DNA of 64,000 nucleotides from Haloechinothrix halophila YIM 93223 (GCF_000504245.1 NZ_KI632509.1:2461751-2525750); one strand, 5' to 3'; numbered from the stretch's first letter, positions 53,470 to 64,000 are shown. Numbers and translations are program-made. Notes: generated by a model not told the origin, from the sequence alone.

Positions 53470-53487
53470 CCGCGATCGTCATCGCGG
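53470..53487 (+). terminator. Hairpin in the flp-tadE gap
   Basis: CCGCGAT (53470-53476) pairs with ATCGCGG (53481-53487) over a 4-nt loop, 50 nt after the flp stop in a 182-bp gap. It may stabilise or partly terminate the flp message so that pilin is made in excess over the assembly proteins. Confidence 0.45.
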
Positions 53488-53601
53488 TCGGGGAGCAGAC
53501 CGGTGCCATGTTCACCGACATCGTCACCAGATTCCCGTGAACCCACCACGCGCGGGGCGGCCACGCATGCCACTTCGTGGGCAACCGAGAGGAGACGCGT
53601 C

Positions 53602-54009
53602 ATGAGGCTCGGGCGCGGTCACACTGGTGACGACCGAGGCGCGGTCGCGGTCGAGTTCGCCATTGTGCTGCCGGTGTTGCTGCTGCTCGTGTTCGGCATC
53701 ATCGACTTCGGCCGCGCACTCAACGCGCAGGTCACTCTGACCCAGGCCGCGCGAGAAGGCTCGCGGCTAGAGGCGCTCGGCCAGGACGATGTCGTAAGCC
53801 GCACGCAGGCGGCGGCGACCGGGCTCACTCCGGTTCCCAACGTCGCTATTTCGTCATCCTGTCCTGACAACGACGACGCCGTGGTCACCGTCACCTACAC
53901 CTTCGATTTCGCTACGCCGGTCGGTGCGATCGGCGCCATCTTCGGGGGCGGCGGCTACGGCGACCCCATCACGTTGACATCTGAAGGGGTTATGCCATGC
54001 GAAGGCTGA
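53602..54009 (+). CDS. tadE: TadE-family pseudopilin
   Basis: 135 residues. The N-terminus DDRGAVAVEFAIVLPVLLLLVFGIIDFGRAL is diagnostic for TadE-like proteins and also shows a prepilin-type G/AVAVE site (Gly13, Glu at +5). The remainder is extracellular, with two Cys (SSCPDND and MPCEG). ATG 53602 follows GAGAGGAGA. Overlaps tadG by 13 bp. Confidence 0.9.
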   Translation: MRLGRGHTGDDRGAVAVEFAIVLPVLLLLVFGIIDFGRALNAQVTLTQAAREGSRLEALGQDDVVSRTQAAATGLTPVPNVAISSSCPDNDDAVVTVTYTFDFATPVGAIGAIFGGGGYGDPITLTSEGVMPCEG

Positions 54010-55178
54010 TGCGCGCGCTGCACCATCGCGGTCCGGCGAACGACCGCGGCGTTGTCGGCGTGCTGGTCGGCGTGCTGATCTCAGGAGGCGTGCTGTTGGG
54101 CTTCGCGGCGCTGGTCGTCGATGTCGGCAAGATCTACGGCGAGCGGGCCTACCTGCAGAACGGTGCCGACGCGGGCGCGCTCGCGGTGGCCCAGGCGTGC
54201 GCCAGCCAGCAGCCTGAGTGCTCCACATTGCTTGGCGCCGAGAACACCGCCAAGCGCTACGCCGACGAGAACGCCACGGACGACGGCGTCTCCGCGCTCG
54301 ATAGCGACCTCACCTTCCCCGTCTGCGGGGACGACGACCTCGGTCTGCTTCCGCCGTGCCCGGCGTCCACCGAAACCATCACGGACTGCCCGCCCGCACC
54401 GTCGTCTGGCGCCGAATACGTCGACGTGCACACCGCGACGCGCACCGACGACGGCTCCACCCTGCTTCCCCCAGTGTTCGCCAGGACCTTACTTGGCAAT
54501 GAGGACTACGACGGAAAGAAAGTACGAGCTTGTGCGCGGGCGCAATGGGGACCGCCAAAGACCGCGAACACCATCGCGGTGACGATCTCGACCTGCGAGT
54601 GGAAGCAGGCGACCAGCGACGGTACTGTCTTCGCCCCTTACCCGCTGGATCCGAATCCAGCCACCGATCCACTGTTCTATGGCCCATTCGACCGGGTGCT
54701 GCGGTTGCATGATCCCCAGGAGGACAGCAGCACGGCCGGTGATGATGGGAGCTGTCAGGACGACAAAGCTGTCGACGGGCCGGGACAGTTCGGCTGGGTC
54801 GACGATCCCGACTCCACCTGTTCGGTCTTCATCGACGGCGGGACCTATTCGTCCGACACCGGTGCGCCGGCGAGCCAGGCGTGCAAAGAACTGCTTCACA
54901 AAGCCTGGACGGAGCACACACCGGTCTACATTCCGCTGTACTCCGAGGTACACGGAACCGGCACCAACGGGACTTACACGTTCGACGGGTTCGCGGGCTT
55001 CATCGTCACCGGCTATCACCTTCCCGGCTTCAAGGAATCGGATTGGGCCGACCCGAGCAACGACTGCAAGGGCCCAGAGAAGTGCATCAACGGCTTCTTC
55101 ATCGATACCACCATGCCGTCCACCGGAACCATCGGTGGCCCTGACAGGGGCCTGGACATCGTCGTTCTCACCGGCTGA
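53997..55178 (+). CDS. TadG-like pilus assembly protein
   Basis: 393 residues. An N-terminal anchor (GVVGVLVGVLISGGVLLGFAALVVDVG, about 19-45) is followed by the Tad N-terminal region (GKIYGERAYLQNGADAGALAVAQACA) and a large Cys-rich extracellular part (at least ten Cys). Unlike typical long TadG it has no obvious VWA domain; the VWA occurs fused to TadB here instead. ATG 53997 lies inside tadE. Confidence 0.82.
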   Translation: MRRLMRALHHRGPANDRGVVGVLVGVLISGGVLLGFAALVVDVGKIYGERAYLQNGADAGALAVAQACASQQPECSTLLGAENTAKRYADENATDDGVSALDSDLTFPVCGDDDLGLLPPCPASTETITDCPPAPSSGAEYVDVHTATRTDDGSTLLPPVFARTLLGNEDYDGKKVRACARAQWGPPKTANTIAVTISTCEWKQATSDGTVFAPYPLDPNPATDPLFYGPFDRVLRLHDPQEDSSTAGDDGSCQDDKAVDGPGQFGWVDDPDSTCSVFIDGGTYSSDTGAPASQACKELLHKAWTEHTPVYIPLYSEVHGTGTNGTYTFDGFAGFIVTGYHLPGFKESDWADPSNDCKGPEKCINGFFIDTTMPSTGTIGGPDRGLDIVVLTG

Positions 55179-55216
55179 CCAGGCAGCAACCGCGCTGTCA
55201 CCACGAAAGAGGAACC

Positions 55217-55984
55217 ATGAACCGTCGCATACTCGCCATCGTCATCGCGGTGTTGCTGGCCGTGGTCGGCACGACGGCCGTGCTGATCTACGTCAACAAT
55301 GCCGATGCCCGAGCCCTCGAAGGCAAGGAACCCGTCCCGGTGCTCGTCGCGGAGGAGGCGATCCCAGCCGGCACCGCCGCCGAGGCCGCGAAGTCGTTGC
55401 TACGCGCGGAGAACATGCCTGCGGAGTCGGTTCCGTCCGATGTGCTCGGCTCGATCGACGCGAGCCTCGAGAATCTGGTCACCTCGGCGCCGCTCGCGCC
55501 GGGACAACTGCTGACTCGATCGATGCTGGTGGAGCGCTCGGCGCAGGAGTCCATCGCGCTGCCCAAGGGCAAGCTGGCCGTGACCATCCCGGTCGAGGCA
55601 GGCAGCCAGGGCGAGGACCAGCTGTCGTCCGGGTTGCAGGTGGCGGTGTTCGACACCTTCACGGTCGAGCAGGGCACTGGCCCCGGATTCATCCCCTCCG
55701 GCGAGAAGCTGACGTTCAAGAAGGGTAACAACCACGCGACGCGGCTGTTGCTGCCCAAAGTCGAGGTGATCGACGTGGTCGCTGAGAAGCCGCGGAACGA
55801 GGAGAGTTCCGCGAGCAGCTTCGGCAAGTACCTGGTCACCGTCGCGGTGTCGCAGCGGGAAGCGGAAAAGCTGATCCACGCGCTCAACACCGGCACGGTC
55901 TCGCTCGCCCAGGTCAACGACGACTCCAAGGTCAAGTCCGGTGTCGGCATCGACAACCGGAACCTCTTCAACAAGGGAGGCTGA
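55217..55984 (+). CDS. cpaB: CpaB/RcpC-type pilus assembly protein (SAF domain)
   Basis: 255 residues. One N-terminal membrane helix (about 4-25), then a SAF domain (EPVPVLVAEEAIPAGTAAEAA...LAPGQLLTRSML, about 39-105) and an RcpC-like beta domain (about 115-225). Located outside the membrane. In actinobacteria it probably interacts with the cell wall, as no outer-membrane secretin exists. ATG 55217 follows AAAGAGGAA. Confidence 0.9.
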   Translation: MNRRILAIVIAVLLAVVGTTAVLIYVNNADARALEGKEPVPVLVAEEAIPAGTAAEAAKSLLRAENMPAESVPSDVLGSIDASLENLVTSAPLAPGQLLTRSMLVERSAQESIALPKGKLAVTIPVEAGSQGEDQLSSGLQVAVFDTFTVEQGTGPGFIPSGEKLTFKKGNNHATRLLLPKVEVIDVVAEKPRNEESSASSFGKYLVTVAVSQREAEKLIHALNTGTVSLAQVNDDSKVKSGVGIDNRNLFNKGG

Positions 55985-55986
55985 TC

Positions 55987-57198
55987 ATGACGATCCTGTG
56001 CCAGGCGGTCGGGCGCTCGCCTGAACTCGACGCCAGTATCGGTGGCGGTGTGCGCGCGGCGGACAGCCTCGCCGAAGTGGAACGGATGCTCACCGCGGAC
56101 CCCGGCGAGACGCTCGTGGTGATCGGCCCCGACATCGACACCGAGGCCGCGCTCGGGTTCGCGGCGGGGCAACGGTTGCGGCGGCCCGCGCTCGGCGTGG
56201 TGCTGGTGCGCGAGCAGGTCGACGTCGAGCTGCTGACCAGGGCGCTGCGCTCGGGCGTGCGGGAGGTGGTCACCGCAGGCGAACTCGCCGAGCTGGCGCA
56301 GGCCTGCGAACGCTCGCGCGCGCTGTCTCGCAGCTCGTCGGCTCCCTCGGCCGAGGAACAGGCGAGTAGGGGACAGGTCGTCACCGTGTTCTCCGCCAAG
56401 GGTGGCTGCGGCAAGACCACCCTCGCCGTCAACCTCGCGCTTGCCCTCGCCGACGGTGGCGCTCGATCGGTGTGCCTCGTCGATCTCGACCTCGCCTTCG
56501 GGGACGTGGCCATCAACCTGCAGCTCGATCCGAACCGGACGCTCACCAACGGACTGCCGATGGTGGGACGGCTGGACGAGACGGGCGCGACATCGCTGCT
56601 GACGCCGTACCGCGACGGATTGTCCGTGCTGCTGGCGCCGGTCACGCCAGGCGAGGCGGAGAAGATTCCCGCCGCACTGGTCAGCGAACTGCTCGACGCG
56701 CTGCGCGAATCCGTCGACTACGTCGTGGTCGACACGCCGTCGCAGTTTAGTGAGCATGTGCTGAACGCGATGGACGCCTCACAGCACCACGTGCTGCTGA
56801 CCACCCCTGATGTGCCAGCGCTGAAGAACCTGCGGCTCACCCTCGACATGCTCGACCTGCTGTCGTACCCGCGAGAGATGCGCTCGGTGGTGCTCAACCG
56901 CTCCGACGCGAAGGTTGGTCTGTCCACTGAGGACGTGGAGCGCGTCGTGCGTTGCCCGATCGCCGCCTACATCCCGTCCAGCCGGGACGTGCCGATCTCG
57001 ATCAACAAGGGCACGCCGATTCGGACGTCGACGCCGCAGCATCCGGTCAGCCAGGCCATTACGCGGTTCGTGCAGGAGGCGCTGCTGAAGCCTGCTTCGG
57101 CCACCGCCGCCGGGGCGGGCGAGACATCCCGGGAGCCGCGGATACCGCCGCCACGGAAGCAGGGTGCGTTCGCGCGGCTGCGCAAAGGGAGGCGATGA
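55987..57198 (+). CDS. cpaE: CpaE/TadZ-type MinD-like ATPase
   Basis: 403 residues. An atypical receiver-like N-terminal domain (about 1-115) precedes a ParA/MinD ATPase (FSAKGGCGKTTLAVNLALALA, deviant Walker A, about 134-154; VCLVDLDLAFGDVAINL; VVVDTPSQ). CpaE/TadZ proteins place the pilus machine at a pole. The basic C-terminal tail (ARLRKGRR) could bind membrane. Only 2 bp separates it from cpaB; it overlaps cpaF by 4 bp. Confidence 0.92.
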   Translation: MTILCQAVGRSPELDASIGGGVRAADSLAEVERMLTADPGETLVVIGPDIDTEAALGFAAGQRLRRPALGVVLVREQVDVELLTRALRSGVREVVTAGELAELAQACERSRALSRSSSAPSAEEQASRGQVVTVFSAKGGCGKTTLAVNLALALADGGARSVCLVDLDLAFGDVAINLQLDPNRTLTNGLPMVGRLDETGATSLLTPYRDGLSVLLAPVTPGEAEKIPAALVSELLDALRESVDYVVVDTPSQFSEHVLNAMDASQHHVLLTTPDVPALKNLRLTLDMLDLLSYPREMRSVVLNRSDAKVGLSTEDVERVVRCPIAAYIPSSRDVPISINKGTPIRTSTPQHPVSQAITRFVQEALLKPASATAAGAGETSREPRIPPPRKQGAFARLRKGRR

Positions 57199-58658
57199 GC
57201 ATGAGCCTGTCCGACCGGCTCGCCCAGCGGCAGCAGCACCCCGCCACCAACAACGGCGCTGGCGTTGGCAACGGCACCGCCGAGGCCAGCAACGCCACCC
57301 CGAGCAGCAGCGTCTCGGCCGGTGCGGCGACCAGGAACGGCGACGGTACGCCGGTGCCGCGCAGACAGGCGCGCTACATCGACCCCTTCGCCGATGTGAA
57401 ACGCAGTGTGCACGAGGGTCTACTGGAAACGCTCGGCCCGAAGCTTTACGACGCGCACCTCGATCAGCGTGAGCTGGAAGAGAAGGTGACGCAGACGCTG
57501 CGCGCGGTGCTGCAACGCGACGAGACGCCGATGACGGCGGCCGACCGCGCTAGGGTGGCCCAGGAAGTCGCCGACGACATCCTCGGTCACGGCCCGCTCG
57601 AGCCGTACCTGCGGGACCCCGAGGTCTCCGAGATCATGGTCAACGGCTACGACCAGGTCTACGTCGAACGTGGCGGGCGGTTGCACACGGTGGACGCGGT
57701 GTTCACCGACGAAAGTCACCTACGCCGCACCATTGACAAGATCGTCGCGCGGATCGGCCGCCGCGTGGACGAAGCCAGTCCGATGGTGGACGCGCGACTG
57801 CCCGACGGCAGCCGCGTCAACGCCGTCGTGCCACCGATCGCGCTGGACGGTTCGCTGCTGACGATCCGTAAGTTCGCCGCCGATCCGTTCACAGTGGACG
57901 ACCTGATCGCGTTCGGCACTATGACCGGTCCGGTCGCCGACCTGCTGCGGGCCTGTGTGCGAGGCAGGCTCAACATTCTCATCGGCGGCGGCACCGGCTC
58001 GGGCAAGACGACCAGCCTGAACGTGCTGTCGTCGTTCGTGCCAGCGGACGAGCGCATCGTCACCGTCGAGGACGCCGCCGAGTTGCAGCTGCGGCAAGAG
58101 CATGTGCTGCGATTGGAGTCACGACCGTCCAACACCGAGGGCAGGGGCGAGGTCGCCATCCGCGACCTGGTTCGCAACACGCTGCGGATGCGACCAGACC
58201 GGATCATCGTCGGTGAGGTCCGCGACGGCGCCGCACTGGACATGCTGCAGGCGATGAACACCGGCCACGACGGCTCGATCACCACGGTGCACTCCAACTC
58301 ACCGCGTGACTCGCTGGCCCGGCTGGAGACCATGGTGCTGATGGCGGGCCTCGACCTGCCCGCGCGGGCGATCCGGGAGCAGATGGCCTCAGCGATCGAC
58401 CTGATCGTGCACCAGACCCGGCTCAAGGACGGTACCCGCCGCATCACCCACATCACCGAGGTCGTCGGGATGGAAGGCGAGGTCGTCACGCTGCAGGACC
58501 TGTTTCAGTTCGACTTCCACGCCGGGGTGGACGTCAATGGCCGGTATCGCGGCACGCTCCGTTCAGCGGGGTTGCGCCCGATGTTCCTCGAGAAGCTGCA
58601 CGACAAGGGCATCCCGGTGCCGCAGGGGTTGTTCGAGTTCCAGGAGCCCGGCCGATGA
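57195..58658 (+). CDS. cpaF: CpaF/TadA-type secretion ATPase
   Basis: 487 residues, hexameric motor of pilus assembly. After a low-complexity N-terminus (about 15-60) come the N-domain (VSEIMVNGYDQVYVERGGRL), Walker A GGGTGSGKTTSLN (about 266-278), the Asp box (VTVEDAAELQL), Walker B (RPDRIIVGEVRDGAALDMLQAMNTGHDGS) and the His box (TTVHSNSPRDSLARLE). ATG 57195 overlaps the cpaE stop; ATG 57201 has better spacing to GGGAGG and may be the true start. Confidence 0.95.
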   Translation: MSMSLSDRLAQRQQHPATNNGAGVGNGTAEASNATPSSSVSAGAATRNGDGTPVPRRQARYIDPFADVKRSVHEGLLETLGPKLYDAHLDQRELEEKVTQTLRAVLQRDETPMTAADRARVAQEVADDILGHGPLEPYLRDPEVSEIMVNGYDQVYVERGGRLHTVDAVFTDESHLRRTIDKIVARIGRRVDEASPMVDARLPDGSRVNAVVPPIALDGSLLTIRKFAADPFTVDDLIAFGTMTGPVADLLRACVRGRLNILIGGGTGSGKTTSLNVLSSFVPADERIVTVEDAAELQLRQEHVLRLESRPSNTEGRGEVAIRDLVRNTLRMRPDRIIVGEVRDGAALDMLQAMNTGHDGSITTVHSNSPRDSLARLETMVLMAGLDLPARAIREQMASAIDLIVHQTRLKDGTRRITHITEVVGMEGEVVTLQDLFQFDFHAGVDVNGRYRGTLRSAGLRPMFLEKLHDKGIPVPQGLFEFQEPGR

Positions 58659-60655
58659 TCGCACGCGCACGGCTGCTCAACGTCACCGCGGCGAGCGCGG
58701 CCGCGCTCGCGCTGCTCGCGGGCGGCCCCGCTATGGTTGGCGTGGCGAGCGGGATGGCGGGGCCAGAGCCGCGACCGCAGGCACCCTCGGCGCAGATCGA
58801 CGACGTGCGCGTGTCACCGGGGCTGGCTCACATCAGTCTGACCACATCGGACATGCCGAACGAGGTGTCGCTGTCCGGCGCGGACGTGCGGGTCACCCTG
58901 AACGGCAGTCCGGTGCCCGCCGAGGTCACCTCGCAAGACAGGGACAGCACAGGCGCGGACCAGGATGCCCCGGCGCGGAGCGCCATGCTGCTGCTCGACA
59001 CCAGCGGCTCGATGGCGGGCACCAACCTGACGGCGGCTCGCACCGCGGCGCTGCGTTATCTGGACTCGGTGTCCGACGACGTACTCGTCGGACTGATCAC
59101 CTTCGCCGACCGGCCGGTGCTGGTGGTGCGGCCGACCGCTGACCGAGGGCCACTCCGCAGCGGGCTCGGCGGGCTGCGGGCCAACGGCGAGACCGCGCTG
59201 CACGACGCCGTCGCGCTCGGTGTGTCCACACTGGACGAGATATCCGATGCGGCACAACGCAGGCTCGTGGTGCTGTCCGACGGCATCGACACCGTCAGCG
59301 AATCGTCGCTCGAAACGGCGGGAGAACTGCTCGGCACCCACGACGTCGACGTCGACGTCGTCGCGTTTCAGTACAAGAACGAGGACATCTCGGCGGTACG
59401 CGACCTCGCAACGGCCGGGAACGGTCGGGTGATCACCGCGAATGACGCTGGCCAGCTGTCCGCGGCGTTCCGGTCGATCGCGCAGCGGTTCACCGAAAGG
59501 GCAGTGGTGACCGCGACGATCCCGGACGCGTTCGCGGGGGAGCCGGTCCTGCTGCGGGTGCGGGTGGATTCCGAAGCGGGAGCGTTCGGGGCCAGTAAGG
59601 AGGTCAGCCTGGCAAGCCTCGCGGCGCCCAGCGCGGACGAGCCGTGGTACGCGGCGCTGCTGCCGGAGACTCAGGAATGGACCTGGCAGCTGTGGGTCGT
59701 CATCGGCGTCAGCTTCGCCACGTTGCTGCTTGTTGGCCTGGTGTTGTTGACCGGGGTTGGCCGGACCAGGGACACCGGTGCACGCGTCGTGCAAGCCATC
59801 TCGCGGTACGGAGCAGCCCGGGCGCCCAGTGCGCCGGAAACGAGGGAGGAGAATCCGTTCGCCAGGAACGCGGTCGGGTTGACCGAGCAGATGCTGCGAT
59901 CCGGTGGCTGGGAAGACGGACTCACCGAACGGCTCGACCTGGCGGGAATCCGCATGAAACCAGCTGAGTGGACCCTGCTGCGAGTGTGCGCCGGCGTGGT
60001 CCTGATCGCGCTCTTGACGTTGCTTGGCATACCGTTCCTGGTCAGCATCGTGCTGGGAGCGCTGGTGACATGGGCCGTGACCTGGGCGGTCGTACGGATC
60101 CGGATCAGCAGGCGGCGGGCTGCCTTCGCGGATCAGCTTCCCGACGTGCTGCAGCTGATCGCCGGGTCGCTGAAGTCAGGGTTCTCGCTGGCGCAGGCGC
60201 TGGATACCGTCGTCAGGGACAACACCCAGCCTGCCGCTGGTGAGATCTCTCGTGCGCTGGCCGAGACCAGGATCGGCTCCGCGCTCGAACCGGCACTTGA
60301 GCGGGTCGCCGCCAGGATGGCCAGCGACGACCTGCGCTGGATCGTCATGGCGATCCGAATCCAGCGTGAGGTCGGTGGCAACCTCGCCGAGGTGCTGCTG
60401 ACCACGGTCACCACCATGCGCGAACGAGCGCAGGTACGCAGGCAGGTTCGGGCGCTCAGCGCGGAGGGCAAGCTTTCGGCCTACATCCTTATCGCGCTCC
60501 CGATCGGGATCGGGACGTTCTTCGTACTGACCAAACCGGAGTACATGGCGCCGCTCTACACCACAACGGTCGGGTGGTTGATGCTCGTGTCCTCGGTACT
60601 GCTGCTGGCCGTCGGCACGTTCTGGATGAGCCGTCTCGTCAAGGTGGAGGTGTGA
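58655..60655 (+). CDS. tadB: VWA-TadB fusion protein
   Basis: 666 residues. A signal peptide (about 1-34) is followed by an extracellular VWA domain (about 105-290) with a complete MIDAS (LLLDTSGSMAG, GETALHD, VVLSDGID). A membrane helix (about 346-366) leads to a cytoplasmic linker and a T2SSF/TadB membrane domain (about 430-666; GSLKSGFSLAQALDTV, EVGGNLAEVL, RALSAEGKLSAYILIALP). It joins a metal-dependent adhesion domain outside the cell to the inner-membrane platform. ATG 58655 overlaps the cpaF stop by 4 bp. Confidence 0.92.
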   Translation: MIARARLLNVTAASAAALALLAGGPAMVGVASGMAGPEPRPQAPSAQIDDVRVSPGLAHISLTTSDMPNEVSLSGADVRVTLNGSPVPAEVTSQDRDSTGADQDAPARSAMLLLDTSGSMAGTNLTAARTAALRYLDSVSDDVLVGLITFADRPVLVVRPTADRGPLRSGLGGLRANGETALHDAVALGVSTLDEISDAAQRRLVVLSDGIDTVSESSLETAGELLGTHDVDVDVVAFQYKNEDISAVRDLATAGNGRVITANDAGQLSAAFRSIAQRFTERAVVTATIPDAFAGEPVLLRVRVDSEAGAFGASKEVSLASLAAPSADEPWYAALLPETQEWTWQLWVVIGVSFATLLLVGLVLLTGVGRTRDTGARVVQAISRYGAARAPSAPETREENPFARNAVGLTEQMLRSGGWEDGLTERLDLAGIRMKPAEWTLLRVCAGVVLIALLTLLGIPFLVSIVLGALVTWAVTWAVVRIRISRRRAAFADQLPDVLQLIAGSLKSGFSLAQALDTVVRDNTQPAAGEISRALAETRIGSALEPALERVAARMASDDLRWIVMAIRIQREVGGNLAEVLLTTVTTMRERAQVRRQVRALSAEGKLSAYILIALPIGIGTFFVLTKPEYMAPLYTTTVGWLMLVSSVLLLAVGTFWMSRLVKVEV

Positions 60656-60656
60656 C

Positions 60657-61568
60657 ATGGACCTGGTGTTGCTGATTGGCCTTGGCGCGATCGTGACAGC
60701 GATCGTGGTCGGCGTCGTGGCCGCCGTGACCCGGCCCGCGCAGGAGGGCGTTTCCCGGGCGCTGGCCAGCATCGAGGACACCTACGCCGCGCGTGAACCA
60801 GCCACAGCCGAGGCGGTCACGAACCGGTTCGAGTCCATGCCCGGCTGGTTGCGAGGCATCGCGGTACGACTGTCGCCCAGCGGCATCGCGAACACCCTGC
60901 AGCATCGGCTCGACCTGGCGGGTAACCCCGCCGGGTGGACACCGGATCGCGTGCTGGCCGCCAAAGGGCTCGCCCTGTTCGGCTTGGCGGGGCTCGGTGC
61001 GCTCTACGGGATGTCGTTCTCGCCGGCGTGGTTGATCATGGGTGCCGCGCTCGGCGGTGTGTTCGGGTTTTTCCTGCCGGACTTGCTGGTCTACAACGCG
61101 GGTATCAAGCGGCAGGAGAAGATTCGCAATGCGCTGCCAGACGCGCTGGACATGCTGACCGTCTGCGTCGAGGCTGGACTTGGCTTCGACGCCGCGCTGG
61201 CACAGGTCGCCAGCAACACACGCGGCCCGCTCGCGGCTGAGCTGTCCCGGGTGTTGCGGGAGATGCAGATCGGCGCATCCCGCACTACGGCGCTGCGCGG
61301 GATGACCACCCGCACCACGGTGTCCGAGCTCCGGTCGTTCGTCTCCGCACTGGTGCAGGCCACTGAGCTGGGCATCTCGATGGCGACGGTGCTGCGCGAA
61401 CAGGCCAAGGAGCTGCGATTGCGGCGCCGCCAGCGCGCGGAGGAACGCGCCCAGAAGGTGCCAGTCAAGATCCTGTTCCCCTTGATCACCTGCATCTTCC
61501 CGGTGATCTTCGTCGTCATCATCGGACCAGGCGCGATTACCATCGCGCGCACCCTGTTCAAGCTCTGA
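60657..61568 (+). CDS. tadC: TadC-type pilus platform protein
   Basis: 303 residues, T2SSF domain (ALPDALDMLTVCVEAGLGFDAALAQVA, about 155-181; ATELGISMATVLREQAKELRLRRRQRAEERAQKVPVKILFPL) with several membrane helices. Forms the inner-membrane platform with TadB. Starts 2 bp after tadB and ends the tad operon; a hairpin follows. Confidence 0.93.
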   Translation: MDLVLLIGLGAIVTAIVVGVVAAVTRPAQEGVSRALASIEDTYAAREPATAEAVTNRFESMPGWLRGIAVRLSPSGIANTLQHRLDLAGNPAGWTPDRVLAAKGLALFGLAGLGALYGMSFSPAWLIMGAALGGVFGFFLPDLLVYNAGIKRQEKIRNALPDALDMLTVCVEAGLGFDAALAQVASNTRGPLAAELSRVLREMQIGASRTTALRGMTTRTTVSELRSFVSALVQATELGISMATVLREQAKELRLRRRQRAEERAQKVPVKILFPLITCIFPVIFVVIIGPGAITIARTLFKL

Positions 61569-62744
<1,176 letters not shown>

Positions 62745-62746
62745 GC

Positions 62747-63955
62747 ATGGCGGGTATGAAAACGGTCGCCGACCTGATCGCCCAGGGCGTCGCTGGCAGG
62801 ACGGTGCTGGTCCGCTCGGACCTCAACGTTCCGCTCGACGGTGATGTGATCACCGATGACGGCCGGGTCCGCGCCGCCGCACCCACCATCCGCACGCTCG
62901 CCGAGGCGGGTGCGCGGGTGGTGGTCACCGCCCATCTCGGCAGGCCCAAGGGCACGCCGGACCCGGCGTTCTCGCTGGCTCCGGCCGCCGCTCGGCTTGG
63001 TGAGCTGCTCGGCGCCGAGGTAGCGCTGGCGGGCGACGTCGTCGGTGAGAGCGCCCAGGCTGTCGTGGCGAACCTGACTGACGGGCAGGTCGCCATGCTG
63101 GAGAACGTGCGCTTCGACCCCCGCGAGACCAGCAAGGTCGACGCCGAGCGGGTCGCGCTCGCTGAGGACTTCGCCACGCTGGTCGGCCAGCACGGCGCGT
63201 TCGTCTCGGACGGCTTCGGCGTGGTGCACCGCAAGCAGGCATCGGTGTACGACGTCGCGACGCTGCTGCCCGCGTACGCGGGCGACCTGGTGCTCTCCGA
63301 GGTCGACGTGCTGCGCACGCTGACCGGCGACCCGGACCGCCCCTACGTCGTGGTGCTCGGCGGCTCGAAGGTGTCCGACAAGCTCGCGGTCATCGAGGCG
63401 CTGCTGCCAAAGGTGGACAAACTGCTGGTCGGCGGCGGAATGTGCTTCACCTTCGCCGCCGCCCAAGGCGGCCAGGTCGGCGGCTCGCTGCTGGAGAAGG
63501 ACATGATCGACACCTGCGAGCGGCTGCTCGCCGACGCCGGGGACAAGCTGGTGCTGCCCACCGACGTCGTCGCGGCGGACGACCTCAAGCAGCCGAGTGT
63601 CACCGAGGTGCTGCCGGTGGGCGAGATCCCCGATGCCAGGTTGGGCCTGGACATCGGTCCGGAGAGCGTGCGCCGGTTCGCTGGCGAGCTGGCCGCGGCG
63701 AAGACGGTGTTCTGGAACGGCCCGATGGGCGTGTTCGAAGTACCGGAGTTCGCGGCGGGCACCAAGGGCGTCGCGCAGGCCATCATCGACAGCGACGCGT
63801 TCAGCGTCGTCGGTGGCGGTGACTCCGCGGCCGCGGTGCGCACGCTGGGCCTGGCCGAGGACGGCTTCTCCCACATCTCCACCGGCGGCGGCGCGTCGCT
63901 GGAGTATCTCGAAGGCAAGGATCTGCCCGGCGTGACGGTGCTGAGCGCGAGCTGA
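62747..63955 (+). CDS. pgk: Phosphoglycerate kinase
   Basis: 402 residues, two-domain kinase. [11 protein letters not shown] (N-domain signature), [30 protein letters not shown] and the C-domain WNGPMGVFE...GGGDSAAAV are all intact. It makes ATP from 1,3-bisphosphoglycerate. ATG 62747; ATG 62756 is a possible alternative. Complete within the window; the stop overlaps the left arm of a terminator. Confidence 0.98.
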   Translation: MAGMKTVADLIAQGVAGRTVLVRSDLNVPLDGDVITDDGRVRAAAPTIRTLAEAGARVVVTAHLGRPKGTPDPAFSLAPAAARLGELLGAEVALAGDVVGESAQAVVANLTDGQVAMLENVRFDPRETSKVDAERVALAEDFATLVGQHGAFVSDGFGVVHRKQASVYDVATLLPAYAGDLVLSEVDVLRTLTGDPDRPYVVVLGGSKVSDKLAVIEALLPKVDKLLVGGGMCFTFAAAQGGQVGGSLLEKDMIDTCERLLADAGDKLVLPTDVVAADDLKQPSVTEVLPVGEIPDARLGLDIGPESVRRFAGELAAAKTVFWNGPMGVFEVPEFAAGTKGVAQAIIDSDAFSVVGGGDSAAAVRTLGLAEDGFSHISTGGGASLEYLEGKDLPGVTVLSAS

Positions 63956-63996
63956 ATGACACTGTCACCACGACGAACGCAGCGACAGTGTCATTC
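63954..63996 (+). terminator. Terminator overlapping the pgk stop
   Basis: GAATGACACTGTC (63954-63966) pairs perfectly over 13 bp with GACAGTGTCATTC (63984-63996). The left arm shares two bases with the TGA stop. Confidence 0.7.
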
Positions 63997-64000
63997 ACCG

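Noticed and set aside
53000-53600. A longer gene covering 52912-54009 on the plus strand
   Set aside because: The frame is open only by base composition; the real genes Flp (53228) and TadE (53602) have their own starts, ribosome-binding sites and diagnostic motifs.

Overview
The window is high-GC actinobacterial DNA, most likely from the family Pseudonocardiaceae (my inference). The evidence is the aro and pyr gene orders, BldD, mIHF and WhiA, an ATP-site-less PriA, many GTG/TTG starts with 1-8 bp overlaps, and several leaderless starts placed 6-8 nt after a TANNNT -10 box. No tRNA, rRNA, insertion sequence, phage gene or CRISPR array was seen.

Layout. 1-12 kb: shikimate-pathway genes (3' end of a probable aroE; aroC, aroK, aroB, aroQ) with a prepilin peptidase, a serine hydrolase, an oxidoreductase, a lipoprotein with a GH43-like propeller, a B-4DMT-type membrane protein, pepQ, efp, nusB and, convergent, bldD. 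12-21 kb: the pyrimidine operon pyrR-pyrB-pyrC-(PH-like protein)-carA-carB-pyrF, with a PyrR-binding hairpin joined to the pyrR ribosome-binding site. 21-30 kb: mihF, gmk, rpoZ, coaBC, metK, priA, fmt, rsmB. 30-35 kb: rpe and riboflavin synthesis (ribD, riboflavin synthase, ribBA, ribH). 35-37 kb: vapBC, xth and a TIGR03083-type protein. 37.6-42.7 kb: uvrC-rapZ-yvcK-whiA.

In many actinobacteria whiA is followed closely by gapA-pgk. Here about 19 kb separates them. That interval holds (i) a three-gene operon for a MukBEF/MksBEF/JetABC-like SMC complex with no JetD nuclease gene beside it, (ii) a HupE/UreJ-type membrane protein flanked by two copies of a roughly 52-bp repeat, (iii) a LuxR-family regulator with an atypical receiver, and (iv) a tad/Flp pilus locus (prepilin peptidase, Flp pilin, TadE, TadG, CpaB, CpaE, CpaF, a VWA-TadB fusion, TadC). 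gapA and pgk end the window.

Two observations stand out. One is the SMC-like operon, whose ATPase has Asn where the catalytic Glu after Walker B is expected. The other is a family of 82-83 bp palindromic elements at the aroK/aroB, pepQ/efp and gmk/rpoZ junctions. They occur in both orientations, with near-identical ends and compensating stem changes, so they could be a miniature mobile element or a repeated structured RNA. All family names come from motif reading by eye; no database search was possible.
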